A DNA stretch of 64,000 nt, taken from contig NZ_CP108109.1 of assembly GCF_036199905.1 (NCBI RefSeq), forward strand, positions 3,147,501 to 3,211,500, given 5' to 3'. Below the pieces are notes generated by a model that worked only from the letters and a program-made list of their open reading frames with translations, had not been told where the DNA came from and did not search any database. The first letter of the stretch is position 1. Every line of letters starts with the position of its first letter. The translations under genes were made by a program, and so were the position numbers. Source of the stretch: Streptomyces sp. NBC_00223. GTDB lineage: Bacteria > Actinomycetota > Actinomycetes > Streptomycetales > Streptomycetaceae. This document shows, piece by piece, positions 34,733 through 42,447 of the stretch.

Positions 34733-35416
34733 ATGGCGACGAGGGCACAGACCGGGGCACAGCGGACCGAGCGGCGTACGGACGCGCTCTCGAAGGAGCG
34801 CATTGTCGAGGCCGCGATCGAGATCCTCGACACCGGCGGCGAGAGCGCCCTGACCTTCCGCGCGCTCGCGGCGCGCCTGGCGACAGGGAGCGGGGCGATC
34901 TACTGGCACGTCGCCAACAAGGACGACCTGCTCGCGGCGGCCACCAACGACGTCATCGCCCGCGTCGTCACGGACGGAGCCGGTGACGCGGAACCGCGGG
35001 AAGCGATCCGGGCCATCACCCTGGGCGTCTTCGACGCGATCGACGCCCACCTCTGGGTGGGCACCCAGCTCTCCCGAGCGCCGTGGCTGGCCGCGATGCC
35101 GCAGATCTTCGAAGGCATCGGCAGCCGGCTCCAGGCGCTCGGCGTTCCCGAACGGGTGCAGCTCGACGCCGCGTCCGCACTCGTGAGCTACACCCTCGGC
35201 GTCGCCGGTCAGAACGCCGCGAACGCCCGCCTGCACGCGCACGGGACCGATCGCGTGGCTTTCCTCGACGCGGCCGCCGCGCGGTGGAAACAGCTCGATC
35301 CCGCGCGGTACCCGTTCGTGCACCAGGTGGCGGCACAGCTGCCCGCGCACGACGACCGCGAGCAGTTCCTCGCCGGGATCGACCTCATCCTGGCCGGCAT
35401 CGAAACCGTCCGTTAG
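34733..35416 (+). CDS. TetR-family repressor (TetR_C domain)
   Basis: A 227-residue regulator from ATG 34733. The helix-turn-helix lies at about residues 20-65 (IVEAAIEILDTGGESALTFRALAARLATGSGAIYWHVANKDDL, read in parts), and the remainder resembles the TetR_C ligand-binding domain of tetracycline repressor relatives (VGTQLSRAPWLAAMPQIF; ALVSYTLGVAGQNA). No Shine-Dalgarno is evident, so a short-leader or leaderless message is possible. Position and operators indicate that it controls the divergent flavin monooxygenase and itself. Confidence 0.9.
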   Translation: MATRAQTGAQRTERRTDALSKERIVEAAIEILDTGGESALTFRALAARLATGSGAIYWHVANKDDLLAAATNDVIARVVTDGAGDAEPREAIRAITLGVFDAIDAHLWVGTQLSRAPWLAAMPQIFEGIGSRLQALGVPERVQLDAASALVSYTLGVAGQNAANARLHAHGTDRVAFLDAAAARWKQLDPARYPFVHQVAAQLPAHDDREQFLAGIDLILAGIETVR

Positions 35417-35498
35417 CCGCTACCCGCGCACCGCGACGGCCGCGGGCCGGGCGGGAACGCGCTCGCTCAGCCCCGGGGCCGTACGAATCCGTACCGAG

Positions 35499-35564
35499 CC
35501 GCACGTTCGCGTCCTGGCGCCGCACTCCCGTCCGCACGTTCGCGCCCTGGCGGCGACCTCCCGT
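35499..35564. repeat. Two tandem copies of a 33-bp repeat
   Basis: Copies 35499-35531 and 35532-35564 share CCGCACGTTCGCG...CCTGGCG...CTCCCGT and abut without spacer. They sit in the gap between the TetR and HD genes; neither strand shows a supported gene. Confidence 0.75.
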
Positions 35565-35645
35565 TCGCCGCCTAGGCACCGACCCCGCGCAACCATGCCC
35601 CACCCCGCCGGGCGCCCCGCATTCCCCACGGGAAGAATGATCCGC

Positions 35646-36317
35646 ATGCCCATGTCGAACGCCGCCGCGCATCCCCGCTACGACGCTCTGCTCGCCCATT
35701 GGTGCGAACTGGTCCGCCGCTGCCAGGAGGAGCCGCACACCGCGCCCGACCCCGCCCCCTACGGGCAGGACCTGCTGGACCGCTGGGCCGAACCCCAGCG
35801 CCGCTACCACAGCCTGGACCACATCGTAGCGGTACTGCGCAGAACTACTGAGCTGACTGCGTACGCCGTCGACCCCGACGCCGTCGCGCTCGCGGCCTGG
35901 TTCCACGACGCCGTCTACCGCCCCGACCGCAGCGAGAACGAGGAGCGCAGCGCCCAACTCGCCGAACGCGCCCTGCCCGAGGCCGGCATCGGCGCCGACC
36001 GTACGGCCGAGGTCGCCCGCCTCGTACGCCTCACCGTCAGCCACGACCCCGATGACGGCGACCGCAACGGCACCGTCCTGTGCGACGCCGACCTGGCCGT
36101 ACTCGCCGGAAGCCCCACGGACTACGCCGAATACGCGGCGGCCGTCCGCAAGGAGTACGGCTTCGTCCCCGACGAGGACTTCCGCGCCGGGCGGGCCGCG
36201 ATCCTGCGTCAACTTCTGGCACTCCCCCGCCTGTTCCGCACCCCGTACGGCCACGACGAGTGGGAGGCGGTCGCCCGCCGCAACATGGCCACGGAGCTGG
36301 ACCTGCTGGAGGCCTAG
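35646..36317 (+). CDS. HD-domain metal-dependent phosphohydrolase
   Basis: A 223-residue cytosolic protein. ATG 35646 has GGAAGA nine nt upstream; ATG 35637 and 35652 are alternatives. The motifs YHSLDHIVAVL and AAWFHDAVYRPDRSENEERSAQLA supply the H...HD residues of the HD superfamily, and LCDADLAVLAGSPTDYAEYA the distal Asp. This is the 'predicted metal-dependent HD phosphohydrolase' group found widely in bacteria, with unknown nucleotide substrate. Confidence 0.88.
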   Translation: MPMSNAAAHPRYDALLAHWCELVRRCQEEPHTAPDPAPYGQDLLDRWAEPQRRYHSLDHIVAVLRRTTELTAYAVDPDAVALAAWFHDAVYRPDRSENEERSAQLAERALPEAGIGADRTAEVARLVRLTVSHDPDDGDRNGTVLCDADLAVLAGSPTDYAEYAAAVRKEYGFVPDEDFRAGRAAILRQLLALPRLFRTPYGHDEWEAVARRNMATELDLLEA

Positions 36318-36413
36318 CTCCCCAGATTCACCCGTACGTGGAGGTACTAGCGCGCTACTGTGGGTTGTGGCGCGCTACACCCCACCCATCCATGGCACGT
36401 ACGGGAGAGCCCC

Positions 36414-37316
36414 ATGGCCAACAACAAGCCCAACGCCGAACCCCCCAAGACCCCCAGCAACGCGAAGCGGATCGAGCCCGAGAAGTCGCCGCGCGCGCTG
36501 TACGGCGCGGAGTTGCGCTTCAAGCGCGAGCAGGCGGGTCTCAGCCGCACCGAACTGGGCGAGAAGCTGTTCATGGGCGCCTCGCAACTCGCCAAGATCG
36601 AGACCGGCGAACGCCGCGTCCGCCCCGACAACGCCGAGATGCTGGACCGCATCCTCAAGACGGACGGCTTCTTCGTCCGGAACCTGGCCGCGGGTCGCGT
36701 GTCCAAGTACCGGGAGCACTTCGCCGACGTGGTGGAGATCGAGGCCCTCGCCCTGACCATTCGAGAATGGGAACCGTCCCTGGTACCGGGCTTGCTGCAA
36801 ACCGAGGCGTACGCGCTGGCCGTCATTCGCGGATACGACCCGGTGCTCGCCGACGCCCTGGTCAGGGAACGGTTGGCGGCCCGGCTGTCCCGTGCCGTCA
36901 TCTTCAACGACCCGCACAAGCCGCTCTTCTGGGCGGTAGTGGGCGAAGCCGCCATCCGCTGCCAGATTGGGGGCGCGGCGGTCATGGCCGGCCAACTGCG
37001 CCACATCGCGGCGATGATCCGTCGGAACCGGATCGTCTTCCAGGTGCTTCCGTTCAGCGCGGGTGCGAACGCCGGACTGGACGGTTCGATGAAGCTGATG
37101 ACGACCGAGGACGACGCCCCCGTCGTGTACTTCCAGGGCCAGGAGACTGGTGCATTGGTCGACGATCCGGCAACGGTCAAGCGCAGTTCGCTGACTTACG
37201 ATCTCCTCGGAGCGACGGCTTTGTCGCCGGACGACTCTCTGACCCTCATCGAAGCGGTAGCCGAGGAGTACGAGCATGGAGTTCAAGTACGGCCCGACGG
37301 CGGTCACTTGGCGTAA
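36414..37316 (+). CDS. XRE-type regulator with DUF5753 (Scr1-like)
   Basis: A 300-residue DNA-binding protein from ATG 36414, preceded by GGGAGAG. Residues 28-85 form an XRE helix-turn-helix (LYGAELRFKREQAGLSRTEL; MGASQLAKIETGERR). Residues 105-290 are the DUF5753 domain (LTIREWEPSLVPGLLQTEAYA; LRHIAAMIRRNRIVFQVLPF). Streptomyces has dozens of such regulators, each paired with a small DUF397 partner, some linked to development (WhiJ, AbaA-type) or described as antitoxin-like. The DUF397 start overlaps this gene by 41 nt, so the pair is translationally coupled. Confidence 0.92.
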   Translation: MANNKPNAEPPKTPSNAKRIEPEKSPRALYGAELRFKREQAGLSRTELGEKLFMGASQLAKIETGERRVRPDNAEMLDRILKTDGFFVRNLAAGRVSKYREHFADVVEIEALALTIREWEPSLVPGLLQTEAYALAVIRGYDPVLADALVRERLAARLSRAVIFNDPHKPLFWAVVGEAAIRCQIGGAAVMAGQLRHIAAMIRRNRIVFQVLPFSAGANAGLDGSMKLMTTEDDAPVVYFQGQETGALVDDPATVKRSSLTYDLLGATALSPDDSLTLIEAVAEEYEHGVQVRPDGGHLA

Positions 37317-37566
37317 GAGCAGCTACAGCGGTGGTAGCGGCGACAACTGCATCGAGGCCAGCGACAGCCTCACGACGGCGAGTTGGCGCAAGAGCACGTA
37401 CAGCGGTGGCGACGGCGGCGATTGCGTGGAGGTCGCCGACAACCTCCCCGACGTGATCCCGGTCCGCGACAGCAAGGACCCCCACGGCCCGGCCCTCACC
37501 TTCACCCCGGCCGCGTGGACCGCCTTCGTCCAAGCCGCCGCAGCCAACGAATTCCCCACCCCCTAG
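37276..37566 (+). CDS. DUF397 partner protein with duplicated N-terminal hairpin
   Basis: A 96-residue protein that overlaps the XRE gene. DUF397 proteins are usually 60-75 residues; here the WRKSSYSGGSGDNCIEA block (12-28) is followed at once by a second version, WRKSTYSGGDGGDCVEVAD (residues 37-55), before the normal ending VPVRDSKDPHGPALTFTP-like tail. It thus looks like an internal duplication of the first beta-hairpin. Such partners bind or modulate the adjacent XRE/DUF5753 protein; the mechanism is not well defined. Confidence 0.9.
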   Translation: MEFKYGPTAVTWRKSSYSGGSGDNCIEASDSLTTASWRKSTYSGGDGGDCVEVADNLPDVIPVRDSKDPHGPALTFTPAAWTAFVQAAAANEFPTP

Positions 37567-37569
37567 CCA

Positions 37570-37659
37570 GCCTCGCCTCCTCCAGCAGGTCGCCGACACC
37601 GCCCTCCCGTGGCGAGGCGGAACCTGTCCCGCCCAACCCCCAGTCGGCGACCTGCTGGA
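37570..37659 (+). ncRNA. Pseudoknot-capable interleaved inverted repeats
   Basis: Two perfect inverted repeats interlock. Arm A, GCCTCGCC at 37570-37577, pairs with GGCGAGGC at 37611-37618. Arm B, TCCAGCAGGTCGCCGAC at 37581-37597, pairs with 37643-37659. The order A-B-A'-B' is an H-type pseudoknot topology. It begins four bases after the DUF397 stop codon and ends just before AAGGAGGAG and an ATG. It may be a terminator, RNA switch or protein-binding element; no known family was recognised. Confidence 0.5.
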
Positions 37660-38043
37660 CCAAGGAGGAGCATGTCCCCGCCCAACACAGCCCCCGAGCG
37701 CCGCGCGACGCCCTGAGTACGCTGGCATGGCGGGCAGCGGTTGGGGCCGTACCCCGCACTCTCCCTGTGGCCGAGCGTGTTCCTACCCTCGAACGACGGC
37801 CTGTGGCAGCGGGCCTCGGCGCTCACCACTGACCCGCGGGAGTGGGCCGCCGCGCTCGCCTACGGCGACGAGTCACTGGACGTCCCACGCGACGCGTTGC
37901 TGCCGGCCGATCATGTCGCCCAGCCCGTAACGGACTTGCCGACCTCCTCCCCCACCGTCACGGCCAAGTACGCCGTCTCCCGGTCGGGAAATCCGACGTG
38001 TCATGTCCCTTGTCGGCGCGAACAAGGGCGCATTACAGTGCCG
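37660..38043. other. Gene-poor region with a ribosome-site-preceded mini-ORF
   Basis: ATG 37672 follows AAGGAGGAG but gives only 14 codons (MSPPNTAPERRATP) before TGA. Beyond that stop the same frame stays open to 38052 (SLWPSVFLPSNDGLWQRASA, then LTTDPREW), which may be a decayed small gene. No family was recognised and no other coding sequence is supported here. Confidence 0.35.
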
Positions 38044-38074
38044 TCAAGTTAGTAGCTGCTAGCTAGTAACTTGA
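38044..38074. promoter_or_regulatory. Inverted repeat upstream of the cellulase gene
   Basis: TCAAGTTAGTAGC-N5-GCTAGTAACTTGA, pairing at 12 of 13 positions, about 180 bp before the GH5 start in an AT-richer patch. It does not match the CebR site (TGGGAGCGCTCCCA). The position suits an operator for the cellulase, with regulator unknown. Confidence 0.5.
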
Positions 38075-38252
38075 CTGAGCAGTACGGCCGCACCGGTCAG
38101 CAACGCCATCCGTGACCGGCCGGCCGGCGACACCTCTGTCCGCCGGGGCACAGCGGGACCCGGCGGACAGGGTTCCCCACCTCAACCCCCCACCGACGGA
38201 TGCGTGACGCGGCACATCGACCGCATCCTGGAAATCCTGGAGGAAACGCACC

Positions 38253-39812
38253 ATGCATTTCCGACGAGAGAGCCCCGGCCGGCACCGGGCACGCACGTGG
38301 CGCAGAGCCACCGCCGTGACGGCGGTCGGCGTCATGACGATGGCCTCGGCATGGACGGGCCTGAGCTCCGCCTCGGCCGCGGTGACCACACCCGGCACCA
38401 TCGTGGGCCAGCAGAGCGGCCGTTGTGTCGACGTCACGGCCGCCGGCACCGCGAACGGCACGGCGGTCCAGCTCTACGACTGCAACGGAACGGGCGCGCA
38501 GCAGTGGCAGCAGCGTTCCGACGGCTCCGTGGTGAACCCGGCCTCGGGCCGTTGCCTCGACGTCACCGCCGCGTCGACCGCCAACGGCGCCCGGGTGCAG
38601 ATCTACGACTGCAACGGCACCGGCGCGCAGAAGTGGCAGGTGGGCGCGGGCGGCAATCTCACCAACCCGCAGTCGGGCAAGTGCCTGGACGCCAACGGCA
38701 GCGCGAACAGCTCCTATCTCCAGATCTGGGACTGCGCCGGTTCGGCCAACCAGCACTGGACGGTGAACGGCGCGGGCACCACCGACCCCGGTAACCCCGG
38801 TGACTCCGACATCTGGAGCCGGATCAAGGCCGGTTGGAACCTCGGCAACTCCTTCGACGCGACCCCCTGCGAGACCTGCTGGGGCAATCCGGCGACGACC
38901 AAGGCGATGATCGACCGGGTCGCGACGAAGTTCAACTACCTGCGGATTCCGGTGACGTGGTACCCGCACCTGACCGGCGGGGCGCCGAACTACACCATCG
39001 ACCCGGCGTTCCTCGCGCGGCTGCGGCAGGTGGTCGACTGGGCGATCGCCGACGGCATGTACGTCGACATCAATGTGCACCACGACGGCGGCGGCGACAG
39101 CTGGCTCATCCCCAGCTCGGCCCGACTCCCGCAGGTGGAACCCGAGTTCACCGCCATCTGGCGGCAGGTCGCGGGCTACTTCAGCAGCTACGACGAGCAC
39201 CTGCTCTTCGAGTCGCTGAACGAGCCGCAGGACGCGAACGGGGGCAACCGTTACGGCGGCGGCACCGCGGACAACTGGCCCGTGATCAACCGGCTGAACC
39301 AGGACTTCGTCAACGTCGTCCGCGCGGCGGGCGGCAACAACGCCTCCCGCTGGCTGCTCGTGGTGCCCTACGGCGCCAACGCGCAGACCGGCGCGAACAA
39401 TCTGGTGGTCCCCGCCGGCAGCCACATCGCGGTGTCCGTACACAGCTACAACCCGTGGGCCTTCGCATCGACCACCGCCCCGAACTACCTGACCTGGGAC
39501 GGCTCGCTGAACTACCTGCCGGACGGCGACATCAACAACGCCAACCGGCTGTTCAGCAGCAGGGGAATCCCGGTCGTGTGGACGGAGTTCGGCGCCACCG
39601 TCAAGCCCTTGAACGGCGGCGACAACTCCGACCAAGTGGCCAACTACGAGACGCACTTCGCCTCGTACGCCAAGCAGTACGGGCAGAAGACGGTCGTGTG
39701 GGACAACAACAGCACGGGGCTCGGTGACGACCAGTTCGGGCTGCTGACCCGGCAGACGGCGACCTGGCGCTGGCCGAACATCGTGGACCGGCTCTCGGGC
39801 GTGTACTCCTGA
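38253..39812 (+). CDS. Secreted GH5 endoglucanase with ricin-type lectin domain
   Basis: A 519-residue exported enzyme; GGAGGA lies 8 nt before ATG 38253. A twin-Arg-like basic start and hydrophobic core form a signal peptide ending near SSASA (about residue 42). Residues 45-175 are a beta-trefoil CBM13/ricin domain with three repeats ending QQW, QKW and QHW. Residues 183-515 are a GH5 catalytic barrel with acid/base Glu324 in SLNEPQ and nucleophile Glu445 in WTEFGA. It should cleave internal beta-1,4 links in cellulose or related glucans. Placing the binding domain at the N-terminus is less common than C-terminal. A strong terminator follows. Confidence 0.93.
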   Translation: MHFRRESPGRHRARTWRRATAVTAVGVMTMASAWTGLSSASAAVTTPGTIVGQQSGRCVDVTAAGTANGTAVQLYDCNGTGAQQWQQRSDGSVVNPASGRCLDVTAASTANGARVQIYDCNGTGAQKWQVGAGGNLTNPQSGKCLDANGSANSSYLQIWDCAGSANQHWTVNGAGTTDPGNPGDSDIWSRIKAGWNLGNSFDATPCETCWGNPATTKAMIDRVATKFNYLRIPVTWYPHLTGGAPNYTIDPAFLARLRQVVDWAIADGMYVDINVHHDGGGDSWLIPSSARLPQVEPEFTAIWRQVAGYFSSYDEHLLFESLNEPQDANGGNRYGGGTADNWPVINRLNQDFVNVVRAAGGNNASRWLLVVPYGANAQTGANNLVVPAGSHIAVSVHSYNPWAFASTTAPNYLTWDGSLNYLPDGDINNANRLFSSRGIPVVWTEFGATVKPLNGGDNSDQVANYETHFASYAKQYGQKTVVWDNNSTGLGDDQFGLLTRQTATWRWPNIVDRLSGVYS

Positions 39813-39840
39813 TCCGATCGGGGCGTTCCCGGCCCTGACC

Positions 39841-39874
39841 GTGTGTGCCACCCGCGGCGGCGGGTGGCACACAC
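39841..39874 (+). terminator. Cellulase gene terminator
   Basis: Perfect 14-bp stem GTGTGTGCCACCCG with a 6-nt loop, 29 bp after the stop codon. Confidence 0.9.
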
Positions 39875-40058
39875 GGCTGCCGGGGTCTGCCCGGGGGGGC
39901 GGCCGGGGGCTGCCCGGGGCGCAGGTGAGCGCGCTGTCGCCGGGTGTCCGCTCCTTGTACTGTGATCACGGCGGCGAACTGGAACGGGTGGTGTGCCGGA
40001 GCGAGCGGCGGACCGGACCGGGGCGGGGTGCGGCCGGACGGAAAGGGTCTTGGGGAAG

Positions 40059-40706
40059 ATGGCTGACGGGGCTCCCGCGTTCCGGCGCGACCGGGCACGC
40101 CTGCCGGCCGCCGAGCGTCGGCGTCAGATCATGGCGGCGGCGTCGGCGCTCATCGCGGAGCGCGGCTTCTGGGGACTGTCGATGCAGGACGTCGCCGACC
40201 GCTGCGGGCTGACCGTGCCCGGCGTACTGCGGCACTTCGGCTCGAAGGCGGGGCTGCTCATCGAGGTGCTCGCGCACCGGGACGTCGAGGACGCGCGCTC
40301 ACTGCGTGCGCAACTCGGGGTCGGCGAGGAGGAGTTGCCGGACGAGTGGTCCGCCGGCGGTCCCGACGGGGTCGATCTGCGGGAGCTGTGCGAGGCCACT
40401 ATGCGGCGCAACGGTGAACAGCCGGAGATCGTACGGCTGTTCACCGTGCTGGAGGCGGAGGCGCTCGCGCCGAGCCATCCCGCGCACGACTACTTCGTAC
40501 GGCGGCAGGAGCGGGTGATCACCTCGTTCGCCGGGCTGGCCCAGGAGCTCACGGATCGCCCCGAAGCGCTGGCCCGGCACATCGTGGCGATGATGGACGG
40601 CCTCCAGATCCAGTGGCTACGGGCGCCGGAGAGCGTCGATCTGGTCCGGGAGTGGCAGGCCGCGGCCGAGGTGCTGTTCGCGTACCACGCGCGTACCCGG
40701 CGCTGA
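40059..40706 (+). CDS. TetR-family regulator
   Basis: A 215-residue regulator from ATG 40059. The helix-turn-helix is at residues 15-62 (RRQIMAAASALIAERGFWGL; MQDVADRCGLTVPGVLRHFGSK). The C-terminal region (FVRRQERVITSFAGLAQEL; VAMMDGLQIQWLRAPE) is the type seen in sugar-linked TetR regulators of actinobacteria. It follows the cellulase on the same strand but behind a terminator, so it has its own promoter; regulation of the cellulase is possible but unproven. It is convergent with the kinase gene. Confidence 0.88.
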   Translation: MADGAPAFRRDRARLPAAERRRQIMAAASALIAERGFWGLSMQDVADRCGLTVPGVLRHFGSKAGLLIEVLAHRDVEDARSLRAQLGVGEEELPDEWSAGGPDGVDLRELCEATMRRNGEQPEIVRLFTVLEAEALAPSHPAHDYFVRRQERVITSFAGLAQELTDRPEALARHIVAMMDGLQIQWLRAPESVDLVREWQAAAEVLFAYHARTRR

Positions 40707-40734
40707 CCCGGCGCTGACCTGTCCGCGCTCGGGG

Positions 40735-41529
40735 TCAGGCCACCGTGACGCCGCGGTGGTCCACCCACGCGCGGGCGGCCGCCGCCATCGCGCCGCGCCA
40801 TTCCTCGTCGGGCCGGCGCTCCGCGAACCGCCGCATCATCCGAAGGTTGGCCGCGGCGAACACGTCGATGGCCCGCGGATCCGCCTCCTTCCACGCCAGG
40901 CAGCGCGCGGCCCACCCCTCGGCCTCCTCCGCACTGTGCTCGGAGGAGATCAACTGGACGACGAGACACGCGGGATCAATGAACGCAGCTCCCCGCGTGG
41001 GCCACGACCAGTCCACCATCCAGCCGTTCCGGCCCCCGATCAGTACGTTGTCCGGGTTGATGTCCGTGTGCAGCAGGGCGTCGCCCCGGAAGAGTTCCGT
41101 CTCTGCCGCGTCGGCCGCGAACCTGTCCCACCGCGTCTCGGGCCAGTCCCGCGCCACGGAGGGAAACGGCAACTCGGCGACGGCATTGATGAGTTCGACC
41201 ACGGTCGGCAGGTCGGCCGAATCGGGGCGGAAATCCGACGCCCGCCCCTCGACGGCCTCGAACCCGAGGACGATCCACTCCTCGTCCTCGGCAACCCACC
41301 GCAGGGCCGGCGAGATCGGCTGTACGAAGGGGTTGATCAGCTTTTCCCGCACAATCGAATCCCGCCACCCGCCAGGGCGGTTGCGCATCACCTTGACGAA
41401 GAACGGCCCTTTCTCGCACTCGATGACGGCCGTGAGGTCCGAGCTGTACCCGTACGTGGTCGGGCGGATCTCGGAAACCTCGCCCGCGTGCGGACGGATC
41501 AGCGCCCGAAGCTCAGGTCCGGGGTTCAT
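40735..41529 (-). CDS. APH/choline-kinase-like phosphotransferase
   Basis: A 264-residue cytosolic small-molecule kinase-like protein. The ATP-binding N-lobe has FFVKVMRN. The catalytic loop reads HTDINPDN (Asp156), a variant of the usual HGDLxxxN, and the metal Asp173 is in MVDWSWP. The family phosphorylates aminoglycosides, choline, homoserine and other alcohols. Its start is 6 bp after the radical SAM stop, so the two genes form an operon and probably act on one pathway; an antibiotic resistance role is not supported. A decayed copy of part of this gene lies at 44500-44655. Confidence 0.87.
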   Translation of the reverse strand: MNPGPELRALIRPHAGEVSEIRPTTYGYSSDLTAVIECEKGPFFVKVMRNRPGGWRDSIVREKLINPFVQPISPALRWVAEDEEWIVLGFEAVEGRASDFRPDSADLPTVVELINAVAELPFPSVARDWPETRWDRFAADAAETELFRGDALLHTDINPDNVLIGGRNGWMVDWSWPTRGAAFIDPACLVVQLISSEHSAEEAEGWAARCLAWKEADPRAIDVFAAANLRMMRRFAERRPDEEWRGAMAAAARAWVDHRGVTVA

Positions 41530-41535
41530 TGACGC

Positions 41536-42447
41536 TCATCTCCTGGGGTTGCACGTGGTGGGCGGCGTCCCAGGACGGCACCCGGCTTCCTCATCGGGGC
41601 CGCAGATCTGCGGCGGGTAGGTGTCGGGCCCGCACGGAGCCTGATCCGGGTAGCAGGCACGCGTTCCGACCACGGCCTTCCGGATGGACGCGGCCGCCGC
41701 CGCCATCGCGTCGCCGCCGAGAATATCGGCCAGCGGGGTCGTCCTGACGTTGCCCGTGTCGAGGAACCCGGAGAAGACGCACGGCGACACCGTGCCGTCC
41801 GGCCCGACGACGGCGGTCCCGTCACCGCAGCCGCCGCAGAGCTTCGACAGGTCCGGCGCCCCGGCCTGACCGCCTCGCCCGAAGGGGCGGACGTGATCGA
41901 CGCCGATACGGGTCACGCCCAGGCTCTCCAGGTCACGCCGAGCCGCCCCCACGTGCCGCGTGTCCTCCCCGGTGATGATGCCGACGCGTACCGGGATGCC
42001 CAGGCTCACGGCCTGCCCGATGTTGGCGCGCGTGCGGCCGTGCGACCGTCGGCGGGTCATCGCGTCGTGGTCAGCCGCTTGGTCGGAGTAGTAGGACGTG
42101 GCGAGGCGCACGCCGCTGCGCCGGAAGAGCGTCCAGCACCGGGCGGAGACGTGTACGAGGTTGCTGAAGACCTCCACGTCGAGACCCAGGTTCAGGGCGT
42201 GGTCGACCAACTCGGGGAAGTCCGGGTGCATGGTCGGCTCGCCGCCGATGAACTGGACGTTCCGGACACCGCCGTCGGCGGCCTGGTCGAGCACGCCGAT
42301 CCAGTTCTCGCGGGTCATGGTGCCGTGATCGCCCCTGGGCCCCGACCCGTTGTAGCAATGCGTGCAATGGAGCTGGCAGTTCCGCGTCAGGTCCAGCCAT
42401 AACAGCCGTGTGCCGGCCGACCGGCCCGATAACCCTTCGATTGCCAC
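41536..42447 (-). CDS. Radical SAM protein with Cys-rich tail
   Basis: A 303-residue enzyme from GTG 42447, preceded by AGGAG at 7 nt. The [4Fe-4S]-SAM motif is CQLHCTHC (Cys24, Cys28, Cys31), followed by FIGGEPTMHP (the GGE SAM-binding motif). The C-terminal half has further cysteines (LCGGCGDG; SPCVFSG) like a shortened SPASM/twitch auxiliary cluster region, and the last 40 residues hold five more cysteines among Pro residues. This resembles peptide-modifying radical SAM enzymes. Two TTA codons (residues 6 and 16) imply dependence on the bldA tRNA, usual for developmental or secondary-metabolism genes. The substrate is unknown. Confidence 0.88.
   Translation of the reverse strand: MAIEGLSGRSAGTRLLWLDLTRNCQLHCTHCYNGSGPRGDHGTMTRENWIGVLDQAADGGVRNVQFIGGEPTMHPDFPELVDHALNLGLDVEVFSNLVHVSARCWTLFRRSGVRLATSYYSDQAADHDAMTRRRSHGRTRANIGQAVSLGIPVRVGIITGEDTRHVGAARRDLESLGVTRIGVDHVRPFGRGGQAGAPDLSKLCGGCGDGTAVVGPDGTVSPCVFSGFLDTGNVRTTPLADILGGDAMAAAAASIRKAVVGTRACYPDQAPCGPDTYPPQICGPDEEAGCRPGTPPTTCNPRR

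Noticed and set aside
37741..38052. Plus-strand open frame containing LWQRASALTTDPREW
   Set aside because: It lacks its own start signal and is interrupted from the upstream ribosome site by a stop; reported only as a possible decayed gene in the intergenic note.
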